Origin: Psilocybe azurescens
Taxonomy: Eukaryota > Basidiomycota > Agaricomycetes > Agaricales > Agrocybaceae
Length of the DNA: 64,000 bases
NCBI GenBank assembly: GCA_023853785.1
Contig: JAJIRX010000648.1
Span: 372,001-436,000, forward strand
Direction: 5' to 3'
Shown here: positions 12,600 to 24,481 of the stretch, one piece after another
Layout of the letters: each line of letters begins with the position of its first letter
Numbering within the stretch: the stretch's first letter is position 1
Translations under genes and position numbers: made by a program
The notes under the pieces: generated by a model
What the model saw: the letters and a program-made list of their open reading frames with translations, nothing else
Database searches by the model: none
What the model was told of the DNA's origin: nothing

Positions 12600-12850
12600 T
12601 TAGTGGCGTATTTGGTGCACGTCTCGGGAAATGGTTTCAAGGTGATGCCTGTCGTCAAAGATATATTGAACGATAACTTTAACGATTTGCGGATACCATG
12701 AGTCTAGGGTCATGAAGCCCCTGGAAGTACTTACCACGGAGTGATCAAACCTAAGGAGCGAATGAAACCACTCACACCCCAGTTCGCAGGCACTATAGTT
12801 GCGACTATTTAGTTCCGTCTCAAATAGCATTTAGAATCCAATGCACCCGT
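12600..12850 (-). pseudogene. Relic of a BTB/POZ-type gene
   Basis: On the minus strand, YSACELGCEWFHSLLRF can be aligned at DNA level with the BTB relic near 56.58 kb, where the corresponding segment reads TIDACELRFE followed by an intron donor and a TTTCATTCTCT-like stretch. In the intact BTB genes the equivalent position reads INTCNMRLR or YNTCNTRLR, the end of the BTB fold. No BTB core remains upstream, so this is a fragment only. Confidence is limited because the match is short. Confidence 0.4.
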
Positions 12851-13520
12851 ACGCATTGCCTTCGCTCCCACGGCCAAAGATCGGACTTCGTCATATCAGG
12901 TGGAAGTAAATACAAGTTCAAAGAGATTGAACAGATTTACATAAGACTCGCCTAAATAGGATGTGGTAATCCGGTTTATTCTCACACCCCGTTTATCTTT
13001 TTCTTTTATCTTATCTCTATTTCGACTGCATTCCATTCCGTCGACTGATACACAAGCTCGTCCCTTTCATTCTCTGACCCTATTCACATTGTTCCTTCTA
13101 ACTGAAACCGTCCCTTGCTCCGATTCCACATGAACACTTAATTTACCTTTTATCTGGACCCTTTTACTTAGTTCTAGAACACTCCTCTACAGTATAAATA
13201 CAGCCTTGTAGTAGCTAAAAAGCCCACAGAGTGAATAACCGGCATATACACCTGTCTGTTCTGTGCATAAGACTCACTACCCACATATATTCCGTGTGTC
13301 AGGACGAAACTATCGATACACCCGCAGTCACGATCAGTTACTCACATAGGATATCACGTGAATGCGTGTAATGTCAACCTGGCTCTGTCGCGCCAATCAT
13401 CTGACATGATAATGATTACGTGGACTGTTCTCCATTGAAACAGAAACGCGCGTACATTCCCAAAAAAGCCGTGTAAAATGATGTAATGTATGTATGTAGA
13501 TAAAAAATTACTAGATTTTG
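12851..13520. other. Intergenic, 3' of the RhoGEF gene
   Basis: Pyrimidine-rich sequence with no convincing open frame. It probably holds 3' untranslated sequence of the RhoGEF. Confidence 0.4.
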
Positions 13521-16500
13521 TTAGATATGATGCGACCGGAGGGGCGGCGAGCGTGGCGGTGAGAAGGATATGGGGAAATACGGCGCGGTTGAAGGTGAAG
13601 ACAGCGAGCCAGGGAGGTATAAAGGTATGGTGGGAAATAACTCGAAGACGTGCTGCATGACACCTCGATGCACTGGTCGACCTCCCGGTTGCAAAGGTGG
13701 ATCTGTCATGTTCATCACTGCGTGAACTCGAGGTTCTTGTTCCATACGATCTTCAGCTCCTTCGGCAGACGTAACCGCCGTATTGCTATCAAGACTACGA
13801 CCATCCCAGACACACCGGATCTCGTTCCCTGAGATGATCTGGACGAGTCGACCAGTTTCTAGGTGTCGGATCTCTATGAAGCGCGTGTCGAATAGCAGCA
13901 CGTAAGGTGCGTGCATGGCTACGCGGTCAGCCGTCCCTTCCCATTCAATGGTACCTGTAGTTCGACTAGGATGGCCATGCCTGTCAACAAAGAGCCCAAA
14001 TTCTACGAGAGAACCATCATCAGAAATACTCAAGAAGCAAAAGAAAATAAGGTTTACCATTATAGCATAGTAAGAACTCGTCTTCCCGAGAACGGAACAT
14101 GCCCATAGGATGACACGAATCACATCGTTTGGCAAGATAAGGGTATTTTGGATCATCACGTTGCGGAATTGTAACGCTTTTATAACTGTTCGGCCAGTAT
14201 AAGAGACAGAACACAATGTCTCGATGTCGTAAAGAATAGAACGCACTTGTCGAGATCCATAATCATGAAACCCTTTGCACAAAGCACCGCAATTCTTGCT
14301 CTTAGGAAAATCAAGTCGTAGGCATCCGAAAACGAAAATTCTTTAAACTGGCGAAACCATTCCGTCCTTTTTTTTGTCAAATTCAAGATACCTCCACTTG
14401 CTTTCGGAGGTTCATTGATTTTGTCAATAACCGGCTCGACAGCATGGAAGACGCTGTCGCTGTTCTGCAGATAATATTAATGCAGTGAGCAATTTGACAG
14501 GACTCGATGTAAACACACCCCTCTTTTCTTCATATAGATAACGAGCGTTCGTCCATTCAGAACACCAACGCTGAAGAAATGGACGTCTTTTCCATTGATT
14601 TTTTGGGGCGTCTGGGATGCATGGATACTTCCAGGGGTAGTAGGCACCAAAGCTTCGAGATGGTAGGCAAAGAGAACCTATTCAAATCGTGATAACTAAG
14701 AAGCATTAACCCAAAAGAAATTGATGTTATACCTTATCGGCCAGTACAAGGAACAAGCCAAAATCTTCCAAGATTGCACACTGTGTAACCATTTTCAGGT
14801 GCAGAACCCGGCGCAGGGCTAGTGCACAATTGACATCAGATAAAGCGCCACAGGAAGAATACGACTGACATCGTGAGTCATGGCGATAACCTATCCAGAC
14901 ACCTTCTGCACATCCAATCGCCACAAGGCCTCGACCATCCGGAGTATCTACCCGCATATATTTGAATGAGTTGTCCGCAATACAAGCCTAGGTGCTTACT
15001 GAAAGGCACTGAGCAAGTAACTTTGCCAGTAAAAAGCGTCCCATCATGCCAGACCGACGAATTAGGCCCAGTCGTTAATGCCGGTAATAGGAAGGTATCG
15101 ACACTCAGGCTTTCAATTTCAAAGACCTTGTTAGATTCCTGGACTACTTTTCTGAGGCCTAGAGATTCTTCCAACTTCTGTTTCCACTCCAATCGGGCTG
15201 CAGCCGATTCGGCATAGAAAACGTATGGCCCACCTAGCCGTCCGTTATGGTGGATTGTCCAAGGGAATACTTGACGTGTATCTCCATTCTCTGAAGGTCT
15301 CGAAGAGATACTCGCGGTGTCGGCTTGTCTGTCAGTATTCCAGAGGTTGCGAAGGAGGCTTGTGCTTCGTTGAACCGGATTATCAGTGAAGTTAACCAGT
15401 GACAACAGGTCGAGAGGAATAGGCTACGGCAAGATCAGTGCCGGCTCGAAAAGGGAAAAAAAGTATGATTGATATACCCTGCGATAGACGTTGTATTTGG
15501 TTATACCATCTTTTTCCCTGGGGTGTGTCATGACGACTATGCGTCGGTGTTAGGTATGTCATCCGAAACAGGACAAAAAGCAAACATACGGTAGTTATCG
15601 AAAAGCATAACGAATAGCTCATCACGATCCTGGCCATTGTCTAAGCGAAGGAGTTTACCCGTGTGAATCAAAGAGCGCTGTTCATTTAGTAGATCCATGT
15701 CCTATTGTCAATTTAATCAAGTCACGAATGGAGTGAGGAAGATAAGTTGTCATTTCGTACCACATGCTCTCCAGGCTTGAACACTAAATTTGAATTGTAT
15801 TTCCATAACTCCACTTTTTGTTTGGACGAGGTGACGCCTGGTTCTGTTTCGCGACCTAGAGTTTTAATCAAATCGATGACCGTCGGGATATCACTACGAT
15901 CTTCGTGGTAAGCGGGTGTTTCAGAGAGAATCTCCTTCAGAAGAAGTTCATAGCGTAAAAGTCGAGGTATCGGTCTATTGATGAAGTTCTTCATATCTAG
16001 TCGATGCGCGTCTGGGTGCCGAACGGTATGCTAATGGAGTCGTCAAAGTATTGATCTGGCCACGAAGAAGCGACATTAACTCACATTCACAAACTGCTTG
16101 AAGGCATGGTTGTTGGCCATCTCATCGTCAATTCTATACGCAGCTATAGGGTAATTAGGAATATATTCCATGTAAGCTTCTCTGAAATTCAAGGCAGCGT
16201 CAAAAACAGCGGCAGTGATGGTGCGAATTCTTGGATGCTCTTCACGTTGGATCTCATGAAGTTTATCCACTAATCTCCGGTGATGAGCATGCAACTCGTT
16301 GAAGTTGTGGAATACTTCCAACAAGAATTGATTCAAGCGTTCTATTGGAATAATAGGAGGCTCTGCATTGCGCAACGGCCGCACATACATCTAAATGAAA
16401 TTTTTGAGCAAGACTTAAGCACAGCAACAACAGGAAAAGGAAATGCCACATACTGTCTCGATATTCTCCAGATCTCTGACATATGCCATTTCACCTTTGA

Positions 16501-19401
16501 TCAGCTCGAAGATGACTCTATCAGAGGTAGAGTAAGTATGCATCCAATAAATTCAGAAAATTGATCCTCTTGACTCACGACTGCCTCTTGCTTTCCTCTT
16601 TTGTGAACTTATGTCGTGTGTCTGGCGACACCAGATCATGCCACTCCCATTTCCCTGTACTGCCCTTACCCATAGCCGATTGGAATGTCCGTAGCTGAGC
16701 CACATTCTGTAGGTTCTGTATAGCTGTGATAGCCTCCAACAAGAACTCGCCATCAAAATTTGTCTCTTCTGTCTCTCGATACACAGCATCCAGTAGCACA
16801 GGATACTTCTGGAGGTGTTCCGCAGGTCGACTGAGATAATGCTTTAGATCGAGACGAGGACTCCCTCCAGGCCTGGCTGCTAGTTGTCGGGAGCATTTCT
16901 TATGAGATTTGAATCAGCAAAGTTGGACTGCCTTGGCCAGTCTTTTACTGACCTCAACGAACAATCGAAACTCCAAATTATGCTCAAGTTCCTCCTTCAA
17001 CCGCTTCTCAGCCAAGGGATGATGCCCGACGTAAATTGGATATACGATCCTGAATTCTGTCGCCGCCTCCAGAAAAATGTCGCCTATACTCTGGATGACT
17101 GGATGCTGTTCCCGTTGTCGAACGTACATGACCTCGAGCAACCTGCGGTTGCATTCAAGGAGTTCAAGAATGTTACCAAAGACTTCCTCTATAAATTCTG
17201 ACAGGATTATAGGCGTCATCACAGGTGGATTCGCTGTTCGCAAGGGCTTGATGAAGACCTTCTCGATTATCTCGAGATCTTGGATGTACTGTTCCTCCTT
17301 GCTAATGAGTTTGTGTATAATCCTTTTCAAAAACGTTTGTGCAAATTCAATGGCATAGTGGAGAAATAAACTCACGTCTGGCGGTTGATTTCACTCCTGC
17401 TTAGTCGCGCAAGGACTTGAGACGGAACTTTTTTGACCATTCTTCCCGCATAGAACCTGCGGGCGCGTCCATTACGCTTGGTAGTTGCTTCATACCCTAA
17501 GAATAATTGTCAGTAAAGAAATGAGACGACGATAAGCTAAGTACATACCTTCCGAGGACAGCCGTACGCATAACAACCACCACTGTCGCAACTTGCTGAA
17601 TAGCACTTCGTAAGAATCGTGACCACTCCCGTTGGCAGCTCTGTGCGTTCAATGGGTGCGTCGGAGCCGCCTTCCTGGTCGTCCATGAACATGTATACAT
17701 CCTCGACTCCATCTTGCAGTATTTGCGCGCCCCATTCTACCTCGTAGAAAAAAGCATCGTCTGTAAGCTCCGCGCGACGAGAAGAGCTGCCCTGCGGTCC
17801 GGAACAGAACCATGATCCCTTGTTATTTCTCGGATGATCGAATGAATGGTGGACTATTAGTATCTGGGTCAGATTACAATGCGTTTAATTCCTGGAAGGA
17901 CATACCACAATATCTTTGCCAGTGAATGCGCGGGGATATGGGATGCTTCCCTTGACATGTGTTCCGCGAGGGACACTATCGCGTAATTGGACGGCAAGAT
18001 GTGAAAGAAGGGCAGGATTAATAAATCTCCGTTCATCGTCGTCGAAAGGATCTTCTTCTTCTTCATGTAACTCCAGGTGTGTTGGTTGGTCGAATTCAGC
18101 AATTTGCCGGATGACATTGGTATTCCGTCGAAAGAGATCGCTGGGTCCAGAAATAGCCCAGTCGATGTGATCAGTTTCGTTCGAATCGTCGGTATTGGAA
18201 TGCGCGCGTGTATTGGTGTTGGCTGTCACCCGAACGAGGTTGTCGTCCGTCCAGTCAGAAGGCGCGTATGGTTCAGGTTCATCATGAGTTTCTTCTTCCG
18301 AAAGAAATGCAAGTCGAGTATCTGACGAATTTGGAGGAAGGAGCATAGGAAAATCGCTGGCTAACACAGAAATTAGTGAATCAGTGACACGCCGAAGGGA
18401 AGAAATAGGTGCCGCACTCATAAATGTTCCAACATCAGGCGCTGCATTCCATCTCTCCGCTATCGAAGCTCCCGAATCTACGCTGCGGTAACGACTATCC
18501 GTTTGCTGATAACGGCTGTTGTGCCCGGATTCTCCTGATACCACGGATTCCTCGTACGTTTCTGGAGGTGGTTCCTCGTAGTTCCCTGTAAGATCATTGA
18601 GACTATCGGGAGCATACGCTAAGGAAGCGGTTGCATTTGGATCTTCCTCTGCTCTGCGATAGTATCCTGGTAGGAAGGAACCATAGTGATCGGGATATTC
18701 GGTAGAAGGCGACGTCGGAGCGATGTCGGCCTCGTTGTTCCATGATTGCTGCAAGCCAGACGGACCGGCGCCGTTGTCGTTCGGCGCGTCTGCTGAAGGA
18801 TCGGAGGTATGTTGTGAGGAATTTTGTAGATATATGCGTGATTTTCGGTCAGAGACTTGTGTAGGAGACTCAATGACTTGACTACAAAACTGTATATGAG
18901 GCCCAAGTGAATGATAGAAACTAGATTAGACCTACGGCGTAGATGGCCTTGGGTGTGAGAAAGAAGGCTGACGAATTGGTGTTATCGTCGGTGGAGGTGT
19001 TGGTGCACTCGATGCTCCAGGAGGGCGCGGAAGAGGTCTTGAGGGACGAAACTGCGCTGATGCCCCTTGCTGAGCAGTTTGTGAAGGAGACGATCTGTGC
19101 GATATCTGAGCAGGAGTCTGTTGTGAAAGCAGGCTTGGGGTATCTATAATACCTTCAGTTTCAATGCAGATCCACAGTCGAGATACTCACAGCTTGATGA
19201 ACGTTGTAGTGAATGCACACTACCATTGAGAGATCCATGCCTTTCGATTTCGGAATCTGCATAGACATCATTCGAGTATACGGAGCCGTCTGGGGAGACC
19301 GGTGTCATAGAAAATCCTTGAATAACTGTATCGAAAAGCTCGTTCAAATCATCTTCTCCCGGGGTAGCGAAATTGGTATCGAGACGAGGTGTACTGGACA
19401 T
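13521..19401 (-). CDS. ROM2: Rho1 guanine nucleotide exchange factor, ROM1/ROM2-like (DEP-DH-DH-PH-CNH)
   Basis: Activator of Rho1 in the cell-wall integrity pathway, acting at the plasma membrane. Order on the minus strand: a disordered Ser/Pro-rich N-terminus (19401 to about 17950); a DEP-like domain (about 17930-17550; GKDIVSTIHSIIRE, ARSLQTMLFFYEVEW, VEDVYMFMDD); a first DH domain (17340-16600; LISKEEQYIQDLEIIEKVFI, RQREQHPVIQ, HLQKYPVLLDAVYRET); a second DH domain (16520-15850; IIFELIKGEMAYVRDLENIE, IQREEHPRIR, MKNFINRPIPRLLRYELLLK); a PH region (15780-15150; SLIHTGKLLRLD, WTIHHNGRLGGPYVFYAES); and a CNH domain (about 15110-13640; GLVAIGCAEGVWIGYRHDSR, VTIPQRDDP, RTTGTIEWEG, FIEIRHLETGRLVQII). 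Roughly 20 short introns. It starts 451 bp from the divergent METTL2 gene. No frame break was noticed in the conserved domains. Confidence 0.88.
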
Positions 19402-19852
19402 GATGGTATAATTTGTTCCGCTCTAGCAGTGTCGTAATGTTTGTGGTCCTAGATGGTATAGTTCAGTAAAGACGAGTGGTATGTGGAGAGCAGGAAGACG
19501 TTAGTTAGGGCATGAGGACGAAAGAGTTCGAGTTTGTAGTGGGCAGTGATGAAGGATGATGTACAACTTTGCAAGTACAGGTAACATCAATTTCTACCGT
19601 ACCTGGTCTGCAATCTTGCAACCAAATCAGTGACCAGTCGCCGGCTCAGTATTGCCGCCGAATCAGTGTTGTCTTCCCTCTTTTCCCACTACAACCACAT
19701 ACATTCTTTCGTTTACCACCGTCGTTTACTGTCAAACTCTGGCACTTCTCTCTGCATCGGCAATAATCCGTAAATTCTGTATTTTTGTGATCATCAACGA
19801 GCCTGATCCGTGAAAATCATCATCATCGAGCCATCTTTCGCATCTTTCAGGA
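19402..19852. promoter_or_regulatory. Divergent promoter region RhoGEF / METTL2
   Basis: 451 bp between the two start codons, with no ORF of its own that is supported. It contains CT-rich tracts (for example 19675-19760) of the kind found in fungal promoters. Confidence 0.45.
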
Positions 19853-21447
19853 ATGTCAAGTCCACAGCCCGAAGCAGAATCAAGCAAAAAGGCCACGTCG
19901 TCTGTCCAGGATGTCATTGAAAGTAAACCAGCGTTTGGTTCGAGGTGCATGATGAAACACATCTATTTCACTCGATGACTCTAACAAATCCTTTGGTTAG
20001 ATTCCTCACCAAGGAGGACGATGTATGGAGTCAAAATGCTTGGGATCATGTCCCGCCCCCAGATGATCAAGTCGAAACCATTGCAAAATCGCTCTACAAG
20101 CAGCGACTGAATCCTGTGCCGCAGGAGGACAAGATAAAATTTAACAAAAAACCTGCGAAGCACTGGTATACTCTGCCTTCCACAGCTACTTGTTCCGCAA
20201 CTGATTGTATGTCGAGATGTAGGGATAACTTTTATAAAATGAATGCCGACAATTTCTTTCGGAATCGCAAATGGTAGGAAGGACGGACATCATATCTTTA
20301 CAATCATTTAATTGGGGTGCTTGTAGGCTTCACAACGAATTCCCTGAACTCGTGGATGCAACCAAAGCAGACGGAGGTGCTGTCTCTATAACGGAAGTAG
20401 GCTGTGGCGAGTTACAAGATTAGTGTTTATTTTGTGAAAGTGGACTTCTAATCTCCTTCAAGGTGCTGGAAACTCTGTATTTCCTCTAATTTCTGCCAAC
20501 CAAAACCCAGAACTGCACATCCGCGCATATGATTATTCTTCCCATGCAGTCAAGCTAGTCCAGGTAAATCTCCATTTCCGCCTATCAAACGAAAACAAAT
20601 TAATACACCGATCTAAAACCTAGAACAACCCCTTGTACATATCCCCTCCAACAGGGGAAGATTCAAGCGTCGGTTTGGGACGTTACTTCGGCCAGCGGTC
20701 TTCCCTCTGACCTCATTCCGGGAACGGTGGATATCGTGATCATGGTTTTCGTGATGAGTGCTCTCCACCCCGATGAGTGGGGACAGGCAATCAGCAACGT
20801 TCAGAAGGTACCACTATTTATTCCCAAGATTGATCACATAGTTAACAACATCAACAGATTTTGAAACCCGGAGGACTTGTCCTTTTTCGTGACTATGGCC
20901 GATATGATTTAACTCAACTTCGCTTCAAAGGTGGTCGGTTGCTTGATGAAAACTTTTACGTTCGAGGAGACAAAACACGGGTCTATTTCTTTGAACTAGG
21001 TGACTAGATTGATGCAGGCCATTCAATTGATATCGCTTAATCCTTTTGTCAGATGAGCTATCATTACTCTTCACAGGGGCCAATGTGTCAGAGACCCAAC
21101 TTGAAACAACTATCAGCACAACAGAAATAACACAGGACGAGGACGGCAATGATATCGGCACTCGCTCGTCGGAAATAAATCCCGAGAATCAAGGATCGTC
21201 GTCGTCACTCAGCCTCTCTTCCGTCAACTCCGAGTCGTCATCACCAGCGGAAGGAAGCACATCCACGCCATCCATACCCACGTCAGCCGTGATCCACCCT
21301 AACCTTCTATCACCTCTGGCAAACTGTCCTCCTCACCCTCTTTTCGTCGCCGAACAGCTCGGCGTCGATAGACGTCTAATCGTCAACAGGAAAAGGCAGC
21401 TCAAGATGTACCGTGTCTGGATGCAAGGCAAGTTCCGGAAAATATAG
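19853..21447 (+). CDS. TRM140: tRNA N3-methylcytidine methyltransferase (METTL2/Trm140 type)
   Basis: SAM-dependent enzyme that makes m3C at position 32 of tRNA-Thr (family knowledge). [14 protein letters not shown] starts at 19853. After the first intron the family N-terminal block reads [20 protein letters not shown], followed by [20 protein letters not shown] and EFPELV. SAM motif I is split by an intron: ITEVGCG joined to AGNSVFPLI. Then come [101 protein letters not shown] and [18 protein letters not shown]. The C-terminus ([20 protein letters not shown]) is also typical. At the G4 run at 20654-20657, SPPTG joins KIQASVWD only if the run differs by one base. The gene is convergent with the permease. 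Confidence 0.9.
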
Positions 21448-21600
21448 GAGAATACCCCATATTCACCGACTCAAAAATCGAATTGCGAGGCTTGCCTGTT
21501 AATTCTTAAAACATTTATTAAAGAGACACAGAAAACGATTAGAAATGTATACATAGATCGTAATGGTATCTGGGTTAGATGGTAATTATATTCCGCATAT

Positions 21601-24481
21601 CTAGAAGATGATATTTGCGATCTTCTCTCCGATGTTTTTGGGTGGCACCTCGGGTTCTTCTGTCTCTTCTAATGTAGGGATACCCTAAACCGATAGGGAC
21701 TAAGCACAAACATAACATAATGAGAACTCGATGTACTGACCGTGACGAAGTCCATTTCCATAGGCTTCCAGATTTGAGTTCGCTTGATAGCCTTATAACC
21801 AAAGTATAGGACGACAAAGATGGGGATGTTGATGTCTATGGTTCGCCAACGTCCATGAGTACGAAACATGATATAGAAACGACGCCTTCGACCGCAAGTA
21901 CTCACAGGCTGTCAGGAAATCTGCGGCATTGAAATTCCAGAATACAGCAAAACCATTGACAAAAATGAAGAACAAGGTCCAACCAGCACCCCAGTAAGAA
22001 ATATAAGGTTGCCATCTGTTGTGATATGAGTTCTTCGTCAGGTCGTATCCTTGTGCGAGCATTCCGCGTCCTAAAAAAAAAGACAGAGGTTATACATATG
22101 GCATCAATGCATCATGCCAAAAATGACGTACGGAAGAAGATGTAGGTGATGTTCATGACGAACCAACTCGTGAAGCCTCCAGTCGTCGACAGATTCACGA
22201 ACCACCTGCGAAGCGATAATCAGAATATAGACAAAAGTGTAAGACGGTTGGGGTACATACACGAAAACCTTATTCGAACCCGACGAAACACTCATGAATG
22301 ACAGGAACGTAAAACAAGACTGCGTTAGGTTGTTAGCTTCTGATTCGTTGCTCACAAGAAATGCGAAGATGTATTACTTACAGAAACTAGCACAGCATAT
22401 AAAGGAAGACCCTTCTTCGTGCAGTAAGTCAAGATTCTTGGAGCTTGGCCGCGAAGAGCAAGACCGTACAAAACACGGGAAGAGCAGAACAAGAAGCTGT
22501 TGCCGGCGGAGAAGGCACTTGTAAAGATGGCACCGTTGACAATGTGGGGTAGCACTATTCATCTAATTTAGCGCTGAAAATTTCCGACTAGATTATGCGA
22601 TCATTACCCCTGATACCGGCACGTTTGATAGCAATGACGAAAGGCGAGCTCGCAGCAGTGTTATTATCTAGATAGCCGTTAGATACGTCACAGCCCTTTA
22701 AATCCAACTCACCTTGCAAGCTTAAGAGATCTGCGTCGTTGTAAGCCACGAGCATTCCGATCATGAGAATACCCAAGATCTACTTTGGTCAGCTTCAAGT
22801 AAGAAATGACTGAACAAGTAACATACGTAGAAGACCAAGATGCGGTAGAACACTCGACGAACCGCCTTTGCAATGTTACGGCGAGGGCTTTCAGTTTCAG
22901 ATGCGGCACTATCAAAAACAAAAATTACTTCTGTTGAGCACCGACTCGAAACTGATATGTACCCAGCCAAACTCACATAACCACTAGTTCCATTCCCTGG
23001 AAGGAGAAGGCTGCATTGACAAGGACGCTCAGAAGTGCAAGGAAGCGATCGACCCCAATATGGCTATTAACCAAACCAGCACGGTTGATGGCTCCAGGAT
23101 TTTTCCAATACTAAGTTTATACAGTCCGTGAAAAAATAAAATGACGTAGAAATTTGGAAACTCACTCTGAATCCGATGCGATCTCCTTCAGGACCTCCTC
23201 CTAGATCGACAATTAAACCAACAAGGAGCAAACCGATGATAAGCGTAACTAAAGAACAATATCCGTTGAAAATTGGTCTTCAGTAGAAATATCTGACTCG
23301 AATGCAGTGGTACTCACGTTTGATTATAGCGAAGATAAATTCGGCTATACACGCGGATTTCTTTAGAGACCTTGAAAAACATGCTGGAAACAACCCTTAC
23401 ATTCTCCGAAATATCTAGATTACGGATTAGTCAGTGGCATATAGAAAGAATGAAAATATGCTGCACTTACCGGACGCCAAAAATATTGATCAGACAGACC
23501 AAGACACAAAGAACAGCAGTGTAAGCAGGAATATGATCACTCTGCGCAGAAAATGTCAGCATATATTTTTCATAGTTGTTGACCTCCAGATAAATCCGTA
23601 CATTTTTGTCCCAGAAGGTGAGCAGGATGACCGCCGCCGTGATCTCAGACGGTGTGGAAATGCTGGGAAATTTTCAGTCTGAATGACGAGCTATGGTAAC
23701 AATACGAAAACATACGCGTTAGTATAGAAGTAGTTCTGAAAAGAGCGTCAATAAAAATTTCAGAACATATCCAATGGTCAAAGACGTCAAATATTTACCC
23801 ATCCAGTGGCAAATCCAAGAGCAGGATCAACCCAGCGAGCAGCTGAGATGAAAGTTCAGCAGATATAAAAGAACAGTAATGTGGAGCTCACCAAAATGTG
23901 GGAACGTTCCGGATATTGGAGCCCAAGTCGACATCTCTCCGACGGCACATAGCGATCTGGATTGCTTCAAATTGAGAAATGATGGACATACTAAAGCGAG
24001 AGGGGGGAAATGCGTACGAGTATGCGACAGTCCCGACAAGAGCGTATGCAATTAATGCCCCCAATGGTCCCGCAGTCGCCAGTGCTCCACCTGAACCCAA
24101 GAATAACCCAGTACCGATGGTACCAGCAATCTAAGTTCACCAAAATTGTGATGAGCAACTGAGATTCAACCAGAGCCGAGACTCATAGACTCACAGCAAT
24201 CCTAGAAATACGTAAGTTGGCCACAGTTATTGCAGAAGAATCGTTCCAGTACTTACATCTGCACATGGCGCTGTTTGAGACGACGTTGAACGCGATCGAG
24301 GTCGTGTTCGTCAAAGTGGAAGCTATATGCGGGGTGATCAAGGATAAATCATAAGCGAAAGGACAACGGAATTGGTGACGTACGCCTTGTTTGTCTGCCT
24401 TACAGCTATATCGTAAGGAGGGACTGCACCATTCTCGAGGCTGTCGCTTTCTTTGTCGCGGTTATCTTTCTCCTTCTCCAT
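21601..24481 (-). CDS. Amino-acid permease (APC superfamily, yeast AAT type)
   Basis: Plasma-membrane proton/amino-acid symporter, expected to have 12 transmembrane helices. The start at 24481 gives a hydrophilic N-terminus, then FDEHDLDRVQRRLKQRHVQM, the family's cytosolic lead-in. The first helices read GSGGALATAGPLGALIAYAL with VGTVAYS. Later recognisable pieces are ASETESPRRNIAKAVRRVFY, ILVFYVCYLFS, NGAIFTSAFSAGNSFLFCSS, RVLYGLALRGQAPR, TGGFTSWFVMNITYIFF and IDINIPIFVVLYFGYKAIKR. It ends with TQIWKPMEMDFVT spliced to GIPTLEETEEPEVPPKNIGE and a short tail; the stop is at 21601. At least 15 short introns. Substrate specificity cannot be told from sequence. Confidence 0.88.
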
